A stretch of 64,000 nucleotides of DNA, from assembly GCF_014905615.1 (NCBI RefSeq), contig NZ_AQGU01000025.1, forward strand, positions 310,001-374,000, read 5' to 3'. The notes below the pieces were generated by a model, which saw nothing but the letters and a program-made list of their open reading frames with translations, was not told where the DNA came from and ran no database searches. How positions within the stretch are numbered: the stretch's first letter is position 1; each line of letters starts with the position of its first letter. The position numbers and the translations under genes are program-made. Below, one piece after another: positions 36,702-46,583 of the stretch. This stretch comes from Pseudoalteromonas aliena SW19 (GTDB lineage: Bacteria > Pseudomonadota > Gammaproteobacteria > Enterobacterales > Alteromonadaceae).

Positions 36702-38321
36702 ATGACGATTTTAAAATCGAGCGTTAATCCTCACGATCCAACGTTTATACAAAACCATAAAAACATGTCAACGCTGGTGGATGATTTACGCGATAAAGTA
36801 GCCACAATTAGCCAAGGTGGTGGCGCTGCGTTAAAAGAGCGCCACGAAGGTCGGGGTAAATTATTTGTACGCGACCGCATAACTACGTTAATTGACGAAG
36901 GCTCACCATTTTTAGAAATTTCACAATTTGCTGCCTTTGGTGTGTACGAACAAGCAATACCGTGTGCTGGCGTTGTAGCCGGTATAGGCCGTGTTAAGGG
37001 TATTGAATGCATGATTATTGCAAACGATGCCACGGTTAAAGGCGGTACGTACTTTCCGCTGACCGTTAAAAAGCATTTACGTGCACAAGACATCGCAGAG
37101 CGCTGCCACTTACCGTGTATTTATCTTGTAGATTCGGGCGGTGCAAATCTGCCAGAGCAAGACGATGTATTTCCAGATAAGCTGCATTTTGGTCGTATTT
37201 TTTACAATCAAGCCCGCATGTCAGGTAAAGGTATCCCACAAATTGCCGTGGTAATGGGGTTATGTACCGCAGGTGGGGCGTACGTACCTGCAATGGCCGA
37301 TGAAAGCATTATTGTAAAAGATCAAGGCACTATATTTTTAGCAGGCCCGCCGCTTGTAAAAGCAGCAACAGGCGAAGAAGTAACCGCCGAAGAACTTGGC
37401 GGCGCCGATGTGCACTGTAAAGTGTCGGGTGTTGCCGATCACTACGCTGAAAATGACACCCATGCGCTTTCTATTGCGCGCCAATGTATTGAGCGTATTA
37501 ATTACACACGTCCGACCGCGCCGTTACTTAAACAAGAGTTAGATGATGTAAAACCACCACGTTACGATATTAACGAGCTTTACGGCATTGTCGGTACCGA
37601 CCTTAAAAAGCCGTTTGATGTACGCGAAGTCATAGCGCGCACAGTAGACGACTCATCATTTGATGAATTTAAACGCTACTTTGGTGAAACGCTCGTCACC
37701 GGTTTTGCCAGTATTTATGGCAACCCGGTTGGCATAGTGGCTAATAACGGTATTTTATTTAGTGAGTCGGCGCAAAAAGGCGCGCACTTTATTCAGCTGT
37801 GTGCTCAGCGCAATATTCCTTTAGTGTTTTTACAAAATATTACTGGCTTTATGGTAGGTAAAAAATACGAAGCCGAAGGTATTGCTAAGCACGGCGCTAA
37901 AATGGTGATGGCTGTTTCGTGTGCGGATGTGCCTAAATTTACAGTACTTATTGGCGGCTCATACGGCGCAGGTAACTACGGTATGTGTGGTCGTGCATTT
38001 GAACCAACCATGATGTGGATGTGGCCAAATGCCCGTATTTCGGTAATGGGCGGCGAACAAGCTGCGGGTGTAATGGCACAAGTCAAACAAGATGGTTTAG
38101 CACGCAAAGGTCAAAGCATGAGCGAGCAAGAAATCACTGACTTTAAAAAGCCAATAATTGATCAGTACGAAGAGCAAGGTCATCCGTATTACGCAAGTGC
38201 ACGCTTGTGGGATGATGGCATTATAGACCCTGCCGACACGCGTAATGTATTAGGGCTTGCGTTGACGGCTGCGAATAACGCACCACAACGTGATTCAAAA
38301 TTTGGCGTATTTAGAATGTAA
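36702..38321 (+). CDS. liuB: 3-methylcrotonyl-CoA carboxylase, carboxyltransferase (beta) subunit
   Basis: LiuB transfers the carboxyl group from biotin to 3-methylcrotonyl-CoA, giving 3-methylglutaconyl-CoA. The 539-aa protein has the two crotonase-like carboxyltransferase halves, with [22 protein letters not shown] near 142 and [32 protein letters not shown] near 420. It partners the biotin-carrying subunit encoded by liuD two genes on. The start lies 10 bp after liuA. Confidence 0.95.
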   Translation: MTILKSSVNPHDPTFIQNHKNMSTLVDDLRDKVATISQGGGAALKERHEGRGKLFVRDRITTLIDEGSPFLEISQFAAFGVYEQAIPCAGVVAGIGRVKGIECMIIANDATVKGGTYFPLTVKKHLRAQDIAERCHLPCIYLVDSGGANLPEQDDVFPDKLHFGRIFYNQARMSGKGIPQIAVVMGLCTAGGAYVPAMADESIIVKDQGTIFLAGPPLVKAATGEEVTAEELGGADVHCKVSGVADHYAENDTHALSIARQCIERINYTRPTAPLLKQELDDVKPPRYDINELYGIVGTDLKKPFDVREVIARTVDDSSFDEFKRYFGETLVTGFASIYGNPVGIVANNGILFSESAQKGAHFIQLCAQRNIPLVFLQNITGFMVGKKYEAEGIAKHGAKMVMAVSCADVPKFTVLIGGSYGAGNYGMCGRAFEPTMMWMWPNARISVMGGEQAAGVMAQVKQDGLARKGQSMSEQEITDFKKPIIDQYEEQGHPYYASARLWDDGIIDPADTRNVLGLALTAANNAPQRDSKFGVFRM

Positions 38322-38333
38322 CCGGAGCGCAAA

Positions 38334-39104
38334 ATGTCAGTAACACTACAAATAACAAAATCTAATGTGGCTGTACTTGTGTTAAGCCGCCCAGAAAAAA
38401 GAAACGCATTTAATAGCGAAGTAATACACGAGCTTATTCAATGCATTGAACATGCTAATACGCTTGATATTCGTGCTTTGGTTTTAAAAACCGAAGGTAA
38501 GCATTTTTCAGCCGGTGCCGATTTAGCCTGGATGAAATCAATGGCAGATAACAACTACGCCGATAACCTAGCTGATTCAATGCAATTAGCTAAATTAATG
38601 CAGGTATTGGCAAGCTCGCCACACCCTACAATTTGCGCTGTACAAGGCGCTGCTTTTGGTGGTGCACTGGGCTTAATTGCTTGTTGCGACATAGCCCTTA
38701 GTAAAGACGATGCACAATTTTGCTTAAGCGAAGTAAAGTTGGGTCTTATTCCGGCTGTTATTAGTCCATACGTAATTAAAGCCATTGGTGAGCGCGCTGC
38801 TCGCAGATACTTTTTAACGGCTGAGGTGTTTGATGCCCATACTGCTAAACAATTGGGTTTAATTCATCAAGTAACCGGTAATTTAGAGTGCGCGCTCGAT
38901 AACATGCTGCAAACACTGATTGATAACGGACCTATTGCAGTAAAGGCGGCAAAAGCATTAATTAACGATGTAGCAAATAAGCCAATTACCGATGAACTCA
39001 TTGAGCTTACCGCAGAGCGTATTGCAAAAATTCGCGTATCTGAAGAAGGTCAAGAAGGGCTAACTGCTTTTTTTGATAAACGCCCACCCGCTTGGCAACT
39101 GTAG
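38334..39104 (+). CDS. liuC: 3-methylglutaconyl-CoA hydratase
   Basis: LiuC hydrates 3-methylglutaconyl-CoA to HMG-CoA. The 256-aa crotonase has FSAGADLAWMKSMADN near 60, AAFGGALGLIACCDIALS near 105 and LSEVKLGLIPAVISPYVIKAIG with the expected Glu, typical of the liuC subgroup (alanine-valine variant after the Pro). It sits between the two carboxylase subunit genes, as in other liu operons. The terminal codons lie only 8 bp before liuD. Confidence 0.93.
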   Translation: MSVTLQITKSNVAVLVLSRPEKRNAFNSEVIHELIQCIEHANTLDIRALVLKTEGKHFSAGADLAWMKSMADNNYADNLADSMQLAKLMQVLASSPHPTICAVQGAAFGGALGLIACCDIALSKDDAQFCLSEVKLGLIPAVISPYVIKAIGERAARRYFLTAEVFDAHTAKQLGLIHQVTGNLECALDNMLQTLIDNGPIAVKAAKALINDVANKPITDELIELTAERIAKIRVSEEGQEGLTAFFDKRPPAWQL

Positions 39105-39112
39105 GATTAATT

Positions 39113-41116
39113 ATGAACACACAACGATTACAAAAAATACTGATTGCCAATCGTGGAGAAATTGCGTGCCGAGTAATGCGCAGTGCAAAACAAATGGGCT
39201 TAATTACGGTCGCCGTTTATTCTGATGCAGACAAACATGCCCAGCACGTAAAAATGGCTGACGAGGCTTACCATATTGGTGCTGCACCAAGTAAAGATTC
39301 GTATTTAGTGGCAGACAAAATTTTACACGTTGCCAAAGATTGCGGCGCTGATTGCATTCACCCAGGATATGGTTTTTTATCTGAGAACAGCGAATTTGCT
39401 AAAGCCTGCGAAGCGAACAATATTGCTTTTGTAGGACCACCAGCAAGCAGCATTGAAGCAATGGGGTCTAAAACCCGCGCTAAAGAAATAATGGCTGCTG
39501 CTAACGTGCCGTTAGTACCTGGTTATTATGGCGATAAACAAGAGCCCGCTTTTTTACAAAGTGAAGCTGAAAAAATTGGCTACCCTGTACTAATTAAAGC
39601 GGCCTTTGGTGGCGGTGGTAAAGGCATGCGCGTAGTACAAAGCGCCAAGCAATTTATGAGCGCACTTGAGGGCGCACAACGAGAAGCGATTGCCGGTTTT
39701 GGTAACGACTTAGTGTTATTAGAGCGCTACGTAAACCAACCTCGCCATGTTGAAGTACAAGTATTTGCAGATAACCACGGTAACTGTGTTTATTTAGGCG
39801 ACCGTGATTGCTCCCTGCAACGTCGTCATCAAAAAGTAATTGAAGAAGCCCCTGCTCCGGGTTTATCTGACGAGCTTCGCAAAGAAATGGGCGAAGCGGC
39901 TGTACGTTGTGCGCTGGCTATAAATTATAGAGGCGCAGGTACGGTTGAGTTTTTACTGTGTGGCGATGAATTTTTCTTTATGGAAATGAATACACGCCTT
40001 CAAGTAGAACACCCTGTAACCGAAATGGTAACCGGTGTAGATTTAGTCAATTGGCAAATTAATATTGCGGGTGGGCAAACACTGCCACTGACTCAAAGTG
40101 ATATTCAATTGCAAGGTCATAGCTTTGAAGCGCGTATATACGCAGAAGATCCAGCCAACGACTTTATCCCTTGCTCGGGCACTATAAAAGCGCTACATAC
40201 ACCACTTAACAGTGAATTTGTACGTATTGATACAGGCATTGCACAAGGCGACGAAATCAGCCCGTTTTACGATCCTATGATCGCAAAACTTATTGTGCAC
40301 GACGACAATCGCGAACAAGCCTTGAGCCGCTTACAGCAAGCCCTTGAGCAATTTCATTTAGCGGGTTTTAGCACTAACATTGGCTTTTTACATAATTTAG
40401 CAAGCCACCCTACGTTTAAACAAGGTGCGCCAAGTACACACTTTATTGCAGAGCAAGGCGACTCGTTAGTTGCGGTTAACGAATCGTTATTACAAGCAAG
40501 TCAGCTTATTGGTGCTTTTGCGTATTTAGAATCATTATCTAACACCAAAAATGCGCAAAACAGTGCAAGCCCGTGGCAACAACTAAGCGGTTTTACACTC
40601 AATGCACCGCAAGCAATCAAAGTCCCTTTTGCCGATTTACAGCTAAGCGCTATAAAAACGGCAGCGGGCTATAGTATTACGCATAACGAGCACGTATTTA
40701 ACCTACAAGGCGCATTGAATAATGGTCTGTGTAGTGTATTTATTAACGGCGAAAAACACAGCGCACACGTAACTACGGTAGATAATAATACGGTAGGTAA
40801 TAGTGTAACGGTGATGAATAAAGCACTGCAAACTAAATTTGAACTAGTTGATAAACATTATATTAGTTCGCACGAAAGTGAAGCTCTACCGCTTGCCGCC
40901 CCACTCAATGGCACGGTAGTTAAGCACTTAATCGACATTGGTAGCACAATTACCAAAGGTGATGCGGTTGTTATTATTGAAGCCATGAAAATGGAATACA
41001 CGCTTAACGCACCACATGACGGCATTTTAAAAAGCTACTGTTTTGGTGAAGGCGAACTGGTAACGCATGGAGCCTTACTTGCTATCGTAGAAGATACGAC
41101 TGAGGAAGGTGTATAA
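39113..41116 (+). CDS. liuD: 3-methylcrotonyl-CoA carboxylase, biotin carboxylase/carrier (alpha) subunit
   Basis: This 667-aa fused subunit has the biotin carboxylase region (residues 8-450: KILIANRGEIACRVMRSAKQ, AAFGGGGKGMRVV, EMNTRLQVEHPVTEM). A linker follows, then a C-terminal biotinyl domain with IEAMKMEYTL carrying the biotinylated Lys. I start at the ATG at 39113, which has AGGA upstream; an in-frame TTG 21 bases earlier lies inside liuC and adds nothing recognisable. Together with LiuB it carboxylates 3-methylcrotonyl-CoA. It overlaps liuE by one base (TAATG). Confidence 0.95.
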   Translation: MNTQRLQKILIANRGEIACRVMRSAKQMGLITVAVYSDADKHAQHVKMADEAYHIGAAPSKDSYLVADKILHVAKDCGADCIHPGYGFLSENSEFAKACEANNIAFVGPPASSIEAMGSKTRAKEIMAAANVPLVPGYYGDKQEPAFLQSEAEKIGYPVLIKAAFGGGGKGMRVVQSAKQFMSALEGAQREAIAGFGNDLVLLERYVNQPRHVEVQVFADNHGNCVYLGDRDCSLQRRHQKVIEEAPAPGLSDELRKEMGEAAVRCALAINYRGAGTVEFLLCGDEFFFMEMNTRLQVEHPVTEMVTGVDLVNWQINIAGGQTLPLTQSDIQLQGHSFEARIYAEDPANDFIPCSGTIKALHTPLNSEFVRIDTGIAQGDEISPFYDPMIAKLIVHDDNREQALSRLQQALEQFHLAGFSTNIGFLHNLASHPTFKQGAPSTHFIAEQGDSLVAVNESLLQASQLIGAFAYLESLSNTKNAQNSASPWQQLSGFTLNAPQAIKVPFADLQLSAIKTAAGYSITHNEHVFNLQGALNNGLCSVFINGEKHSAHVTTVDNNTVGNSVTVMNKALQTKFELVDKHYISSHESEALPLAAPLNGTVVKHLIDIGSTITKGDAVVIIEAMKMEYTLNAPHDGILKSYCFGEGELVTHGALLAIVEDTTEEGV

Positions 41117-42012
41117 TGAGTGCCTTTGTAAATAAAGTTCGTATTGTTGAAGTTGGCGCGCGAGACGGTCTACAAAACGAAAAAACAGTAAGCACTGCCG
41201 ATAAAGTAGCGCTTATTAACGCCCTAAGTGCTGCAGGTTTGAAAGATATTGAAGCTGGCGCGTTTGTCTCCCCTAAGTGGGTGCCACAAATGGCAGACTC
41301 AGCGGATGTAATTTCAGCGCTAGATTTACCCGATGTAAATTTAAGCGCCCTTACCCCTAACTTAAAAGGCGCACATGCAGCGCACGCTGTCGGCATTAAA
41401 GAGTTTGCTATATTTACCGCTGCGAGTGAGTCGTTTTGTCAAAAAAATATAAACTGCTCAATTGATGAAAGTATTGAACGCTTTAGTGAAGTAATGGCGT
41501 TTGCTAAAGCTAATAATATTCGTGTACGTGGTTATGTAAGCTGTGTGCTAGGTTGCCCCTATGAGGGTGAGATCGACCCGCAAGCAGTATTAAGTGTATC
41601 GCAAAAGCTATTAGATTTAGGCTGTTACGAAGTAAGCCTTGGCGATACCATAGGTGTTGGCACCGCAAAAAAAGTAACGCAATTAATCGAGTTACTTTTA
41701 ACGCACATTGATAAAGCCAAACTTGCCGTGCATTTTCATGATACATACGGCCAAGCGCTAACAAATATTTACGCAGCTTTAAGTCTAGGTATAGCAACGG
41801 TTGACGCGGCAGTTGCAGGCCTTGGTGGCTGTCCTTATGCTAAGGGGGCGTCAGGAAATGTTGCCACCGAAGATGTGGTTTACTTACTGCAAGGGCTTGG
41901 CATTGAGCATGGAATTGATTTACAAAGGTTAAGTGACGCTGGCTGGGAAATAACCAAAGTACTTGGTAAGCAACCTGTGAGCAAAGTATCTGTGGCACTA
42001 CACACTAAATAG
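41116..42012 (+). CDS. liuE: Hydroxymethylglutaryl-CoA lyase
   Basis: LiuE splits HMG-CoA into acetyl-CoA and acetoacetate. The 298-aa TIM-barrel has the opening VRIVEVGARDGLQNE, the divalent-metal HFHDTYGQAL and the signature GLGGCPYAKGASGNVATEDV with the active Cys. Its start overlaps the liuD stop (TAATG), so they are translationally coupled. A 63-bp gap with a weak hairpin separates it from the CoA-transferase genes. Confidence 0.96.
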   Translation: MSAFVNKVRIVEVGARDGLQNEKTVSTADKVALINALSAAGLKDIEAGAFVSPKWVPQMADSADVISALDLPDVNLSALTPNLKGAHAAHAVGIKEFAIFTAASESFCQKNINCSIDESIERFSEVMAFAKANNIRVRGYVSCVLGCPYEGEIDPQAVLSVSQKLLDLGCYEVSLGDTIGVGTAKKVTQLIELLLTHIDKAKLAVHFHDTYGQALTNIYAALSLGIATVDAAVAGLGGCPYAKGASGNVATEDVVYLLQGLGIEHGIDLQRLSDAGWEITKVLGKQPVSKVSVALHTK

Positions 42013-42075
42013 CTATCTCATAAAATGATGATTCAAGATAGTTAACAACAAATAGCACACAATGAGGAGAGACTC

Positions 42076-42774
42076 ATGGCCGGTTTTGATAAGGTAGTTT
42101 CTAGTTACGAAGCTGCAATGGAAGGATTAAAAGACGGCGATACCATTATTGCCGGTGGTTTTGGTTTATGTGGTATTCCTGAGGGCTTAATTAAACAAAT
42201 TAAGCAGATGCAAACAAAAGACTTAACCGTAGTATCTAATAACTGTGGTGTTGATGACTTTGGTTTAGGTATTTTATTACAGGACAAGCAAATTAAAAAA
42301 GTAGTTGCCTCATACGTTGGCGAAAACGCCCTATTCGAGCAGCAGTTATTAAGTGGCGAAATTGACGTTGAGCTTACGCCTCAAGGCACACTTGCTGAAA
42401 AAATGCGCGCTGGTGGCGCGGGTATACCCGCGTTTTACACTGCAACCGGTTACGGCACTCCAGTAGCTGAGGGTAAAGACGTAAAAGAGTTTAATGGTCG
42501 CCCGTATATTTTAGAAGAATCGATAACGGGTGAATTTGCCATTGTTAAAGCGTGGAAAGCCGATCGTTATGGCAATTTAGTGTTTAGACACACCGCCATG
42601 AACTTTAACCCAATGGCTGCAACGGCGGGTAAAATTACTGTTGCCGAAGTAGAAGAAATAGTAGAGCCGGGTGAGCTTGAGCCAAGCCAAATTCATACCC
42701 CTGGTATTTTTGTAAATCGCGTTATTAAAGGCAACTTTGAAAAACGTATTGAACGTGTAACTACACGAGATTAA
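42076..42774 (+). CDS. 3-oxoacid CoA-transferase subunit A
   Basis: This 232-aa alpha subunit activates the acetoacetate released by LiuE, using succinyl-CoA or acetyl-CoA as donor. The family signature [13 protein letters not shown] (around 27-39) and [12 protein letters not shown] are clear. The B subunit follows after 14 bp. Whether the donor is succinyl-CoA (ScoA) or acetyl-CoA (AtoD) cannot be told from the sequence alone. GAGGAGA lies before the ATG. Confidence 0.92.
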   Translation: MAGFDKVVSSYEAAMEGLKDGDTIIAGGFGLCGIPEGLIKQIKQMQTKDLTVVSNNCGVDDFGLGILLQDKQIKKVVASYVGENALFEQQLLSGEIDVELTPQGTLAEKMRAGGAGIPAFYTATGYGTPVAEGKDVKEFNGRPYILEESITGEFAIVKAWKADRYGNLVFRHTAMNFNPMAATAGKITVAEVEEIVEPGELEPSQIHTPGIFVNRVIKGNFEKRIERVTTRD

Positions 42775-42788
42775 GCGGGAGCATAATT

Positions 42789-43445
42789 ATGGCATTATCA
42801 CGTGAACAAGTTGCAATGCGCGTTGCACAAGAACTACAAGATGGTTACTACGTAAATTTGGGCATAGGAATTCCGACACTCGTCGCAAACTATGTACCGG
42901 ATGATATTGAAGTTATGTTACAGTCCGAAAATGGCCTTTTAGGCATGGGTCCGTACCCGACTAAAGCAGAGCTAGACGCCGATATGATAAACGCGGGTAA
43001 AGAAACCGTGACAGCAGCCAAAGGGGCAGCCATATTTAATAGTGCAGATAGTTTTGCCATGATACGGGGTGGTCATGTAGACTTAACGGTTCTGGGTGCA
43101 TTTGAAGTTGACCAGAACGGCAACATCGCATCGTGGATGATCCCTAAAAAGCTGATTAAAGGCATGGGTGGCGCGATGGATTTAGTCGCTGGCGCGAAAA
43201 ATATTATTGTTACTATGACCCATGCAAGTAAGCATGGTGACTCGAAACTATTAGAGGCCTGCTCTTTACCGCTGACCGGCGTAAATTGCGTTAAAAAAAT
43301 AGTAACAGATTTAGCCGTACTTGAAGTTAAAGACGGCGCATTTCATTTACTCGAACGTGCTCCGGGCGTGTCGGTTGATGAAATCATTAGTAAAACAGCA
43401 GGTAAATTACTTGTTGATGGTGAAGTACCAGAAATGGTTTTTTAG
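42789..43445 (+). CDS. 3-oxoacid CoA-transferase subunit B
   Basis: This 218-aa beta subunit carries the catalytic Glu in QSENGLLGMGPYP (around 50) and the GIGIPTLVANYV opening. With subunit A it forms acetoacetyl-CoA, which the thiolase divergent from liuR turns into acetyl-CoA. It is the last gene of the liu operon and ends 80 bp before a strong terminator. Confidence 0.93.
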   Translation: MALSREQVAMRVAQELQDGYYVNLGIGIPTLVANYVPDDIEVMLQSENGLLGMGPYPTKAELDADMINAGKETVTAAKGAAIFNSADSFAMIRGGHVDLTVLGAFEVDQNGNIASWMIPKKLIKGMGGAMDLVAGAKNIIVTMTHASKHGDSKLLEACSLPLTGVNCVKKIVTDLAVLEVKDGAFHLLERAPGVSVDEIISKTAGKLLVDGEVPEMVF

Positions 43446-43524
43446 TAACTTTTAATAAGTTAACTTAAATAACGCTTTACCCTGTACCGACCTCATTCCC
43501 AGTGCCAATGGCGCTGAGTTACCC

Positions 43525-43552
43525 AAAATCCCTCGCAAGAGGGATTTTTTTT
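43525..43552 (+). terminator. Terminator of the liu operon
   Basis: AAAATCCCTC pairs with GAGGGATTTT around a GCAA tetraloop, followed by further T residues. Confidence 0.92.
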
Positions 43553-43571
43553 ACCCTGTCATAGTATATTT

Positions 43572-43765
43572 AACCTGAACTCTGGTTAAGAGATTACTAA
43601 CGTATTGAATCATGGTGATATTTAAATTTATTTTCTCTAGCCAGAGATTTTCAGTGAACACAAAGCGAATTTACGCGTCAATAGCGGGCCTATTGCAAGT
43701 AAATTCAACGCAGTTAGCGCTGAAAATAGCTGCTCGAGATAGATTTATTATCCAGAGTTCAGGTT
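43572..43765. mobile_element. 194-bp MITE with perfect inverted ends and ATTT target duplication
   Basis: The ends AACCTGAACTCTGG and CCAGAGTTCAGGTT are perfect 14-bp inverted repeats, flanked on both sides by ATTT (43568-43571 and 43766-43769). There is no coding capacity. Inner shorter dyads (for example around TCTCTAGCCAGAGA) suggest folding. It is a non-autonomous element awaiting its parent transposase. Confidence 0.85.
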
Positions 43766-43985
43766 ATTTAGGCTAATTCATCCTACTGTAGTAAATTTTT
43801 ATCTATAATAGTTGCATAAATAGGTAATCAACTAGTTAGAGCATTTGCACTAATTTATTGCTATGATGCACCAAAATTGTGAGGAACCTTAATTTAAAAT
43901 CATAATTCATTGATATTATTGCAATTACTAACTGGTTCGATTTTTGCCTGCATTAGGCTACACCAATAATTAAATACTGGAAAAC

Positions 43986-44867
43986 ATGCAAACTCCTATT
44001 CGAGGCCTTCGCTCTTTTTGCTTTGCGGCAAAAAGTTTAAGCTTTAAGCACGCAGCCAATGAGCTGTATTTAACGCCGTCTGCGGTAAGCCATCAAATCA
44101 AACAGCTTGAAGAGCAACTTGGTATTGAGCTTTTTGTGCGTAAAACGCGTTCAATTAGCTTAACCACGGCTGGTAAAAACTTTTTTGATGCAGTGTCTCC
44201 TATTATTACTATGTTAGAGAGCACTATTAATGAATTTAGCCAGATGCAACAAAATACAAATTTAACAATTACTCTGCCAGAATTTTTTGCAAGCGAGCTA
44301 CTCATGCCTAAATTAAGTGAGTGGACATCAGAGCATCCTAATATTAATTTACAAATGGATACGCTTAAAACACGCAAAGAGCTAACACGCCATAGTGATT
44401 TATCCATTGTTTTGTCCTCTAGTAAACCCACCGAAGGGTTAGCAACTGAGCTGTTTAATCTAGAATACATTCCTGCATGCAATAAGAAACTGCTCGATCA
44501 ATGGAAAAATGATCATCGTCAAGCGCTTAACCAAGTACCGTTAATTTTACACAAAGCGCGTCCTTGGGCATGGCATCAATGGGCTGAAAAAGCGGGGATT
44601 GATGACTTTTCACCTACGCAAATTATTCAAATAGACAGTATGTTTGGTGTAGCGCGTGCGGCGCAGCAAGGTATGGGGATTGCGCTTATTCCACTGCCAA
44701 TTAGCCAAAGCTGGTTAGATGAGCAATGGCTGTATAAATTATTTGAACAGCCTTTAACAACAAAAGATAAGTATTATTTAGTACAGCATGAATCGAATAT
44801 GCCAAACCACCCTCTCGATTTATTTGCAAAGTGGGTTGTGAATACCTTTAGAAAAGTACAAGAATGA
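43986..44867 (+). CDS. LysR family transcriptional regulator (GcvA-like)
   Basis: This 293-aa LTTR has an N-terminal HTH (RSFCFAAKSLSFKHAANELYLTPSAVSHQIKQLE, residues 10-43) and a GcvA-type effector domain. It stands alone between the liu operon with its MITE and the convergent msr gene, so its target cannot be assigned from context. Confidence 0.88.
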   Translation: MQTPIRGLRSFCFAAKSLSFKHAANELYLTPSAVSHQIKQLEEQLGIELFVRKTRSISLTTAGKNFFDAVSPIITMLESTINEFSQMQQNTNLTITLPEFFASELLMPKLSEWTSEHPNINLQMDTLKTRKELTRHSDLSIVLSSSKPTEGLATELFNLEYIPACNKKLLDQWKNDHRQALNQVPLILHKARPWAWHQWAEKAGIDDFSPTQIIQIDSMFGVARAAQQGMGIALIPLPISQSWLDEQWLYKLFEQPLTTKDKYYLVQHESNMPNHPLDLFAKWVVNTFRKVQE

Positions 44868-45008
44868 TTTTGAGAGAGTAAAATCTTGCTGATAACAAGA
44901 CAGAAATTGAGTTCTTTTATATCAGAATTTTTAATGCCGTGAGCGTCAGGTTTAATCCCTCAACTCATTAAGTATTATTGCTATAAACACCTTAAAAAAT
45001 AAATTATA

Positions 45009-45036
45009 TAAAAAAGCCTGATTTAAAATCAGGCTT
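45009..45036 (-). terminator. Terminator of the MsrA-Trx-MsrB gene
   Basis: AAGCCTGATTT and AAATCAGGCTT form an 11-bp perfect stem. On the minus strand a run of six T follows. It lies just beyond the msr stop codon. Confidence 0.9.
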
Positions 45037-45046
45037 AATTAACTGC

Positions 45047-46336
45047 TTAGTCTTTATCTCGCGGTACAAAGTCAAGCACCGTTGCATTAATACAATAGCG
45101 ATCGCGTCCTCTTGGTCCTTCACCTGGGAATAAGTGCCCTAAGTGTATACCAGTGCTTTTTGAGCGAAGCTCAATCCGTGTCATCCCCCAACTGCTGTCG
45201 TCATGTTGGGTAACATTGCTTTTTACAGGATGAGTAAACGACAACCAACCAGTGCCTGAATTAAACCTATCTCTCGTATCAAAAAGTGGCTCACCACTTA
45301 ATTTGTCTACAAAAATACCATCAGGTGTATTTTTAAACTCTTTGTACTCTTTACAATATGCTCTGTCTGTTCGCGCATCAAACGCGACCTTGTAAGCATC
45401 ACTGTTACCTAATTTAAAAGCGCCCAGTGCTTTATAAAACTCTTCAGGTGTTGCATAACCTTGACGACCATATACTTCAACGCCATTTTCTAAAAACAAA
45501 ATAGTCGGTGTTGCCCACGTGGCTGACTTAATAGTTAAATTATCAAGTTGATCAGCATGGCGGAATGTCATTGGGATAGACCCTTTATAGTCATTTGCGA
45601 CTGCTTTTTTGAATTTTTCACAGTATGGGCAGTATTCACGTGAATCTAAGACTACGATTTGCTTTCCTGCTAATAAAGCCGTGTTATCTACTTTTTCTAC
45701 GGGTGTTTTATTAAAAACAACACCCGTAGAATGTTCTGGGCAATAGCCGTTTGGATTTTTTTCTAAATAATTTTGATGGTATTCTTCTGCCGATACAAAA
45801 CCTTGAAGCGGTTTAATAACCGTTTCAATGTTGCCGTAGCTCGCATCAGTTAAAAGCTGCTGATATTGCGATTTAACTTGCTCCGCTACTTTAGCTTGCG
45901 CATCGGTAGTCGTTAATACGATTGAACGATATTGCGTACCAATGTCGTTACCTTGACGATTCTTTTGTGTTGGATCGTGGCTTTCAAAATAGTTTTTTAA
46001 TAAATCTTCTGCCGAAATTATATTGCTGTTATACATAACTTGCACAACTTCAGCGTAATTATTTTCGTCAAAGCGACGAGACTGATCAGTAATATTTCTG
46101 TATGTTGCTTTAAAACCATTACCGTCTGCATAACCCGATTCAGCATCAATAACACCATTTAGCGCTTCGTAGCGTTTTTCTGCCCCCCAAAAGCAACCAG
46201 CTCCAAGCACAATGGTTTCTACATGCATAGTGGCTTCTACATCGCTGTGTTTTACCTTTTCCATTGATAAAGCAAAGCTGCCTGCGCTAAATATAATAGC
46301 TGCGCCTGATAAATATAATAAATGCTGGTGTTTCAT
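45047..46336 (-). CDS. Exported MsrA-thioredoxin-MsrB fusion, methionine sulfoxide reductase
   Basis: This 429-aa protein is anchored or exported through an N-terminal hydrophobic segment (residues 6-23). Order of domains: MsrA (about 40-200, catalytic C48 in GCFWGAE), a thioredoxin-like domain (about 222-305, C236-P-Y-C239) and MsrB (about 315-429, catalytic C415 in RYCIN, without the zinc CxxC pairs). It should repair both S- and R-methionine sulfoxide in periplasmic proteins. The built-in thioredoxin-like unit would relay electrons, as in PilB/MsrAB of Neisseria, where the Trx domain is N-terminal instead. Confidence 0.9.
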   Translation of the reverse strand: MKHQHLLYLSGAAIIFSAGSFALSMEKVKHSDVEATMHVETIVLGAGCFWGAEKRYEALNGVIDAESGYADGNGFKATYRNITDQSRRFDENNYAEVVQVMYNSNIISAEDLLKNYFESHDPTQKNRQGNDIGTQYRSIVLTTTDAQAKVAEQVKSQYQQLLTDASYGNIETVIKPLQGFVSAEEYHQNYLEKNPNGYCPEHSTGVVFNKTPVEKVDNTALLAGKQIVVLDSREYCPYCEKFKKAVANDYKGSIPMTFRHADQLDNLTIKSATWATPTILFLENGVEVYGRQGYATPEEFYKALGAFKLGNSDAYKVAFDARTDRAYCKEYKEFKNTPDGIFVDKLSGEPLFDTRDRFNSGTGWLSFTHPVKSNVTQHDDSSWGMTRIELRSKSTGIHLGHLFPGEGPRGRDRYCINATVLDFVPRDKD

Positions 46337-46583
46337 AAGTTACCTCTGTACATGTGCGTACTCATTAAGACCTCCTTATCTTAATTTTCATTTCATCCTG
46401 ATTACTTATTTAGTACGAAGCGTATTAAGTTTTGGTCCTAAATAAGTTAAATTCGATTAATTGAATATAAAACGACTCTTAAAGTAAGTTGGGTAATAAA
46501 CATAACCACTTAGTCGCAATGGTGTAAATAAATTAATAAAACTGTGTTACGTTTAAATTATGTTATACAAATAGGTTTATTTA

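Larger units (their letters stand above)
43446..43985. other. Intergenic region with terminator and MITE
   Basis: This 540-bp gap contains the operon terminator (43525-43552), a 194-bp MITE (43572-43765) and the upstream region of a LysR gene (43770-43985). No other reading frame is evident. Confidence 0.8.

Noticed and set aside
44880..44905. TCTTGCTGATAACAAGA hairpin as terminator of the LysR gene
   Set aside because: The stem is only five pairs and there is no T-run.
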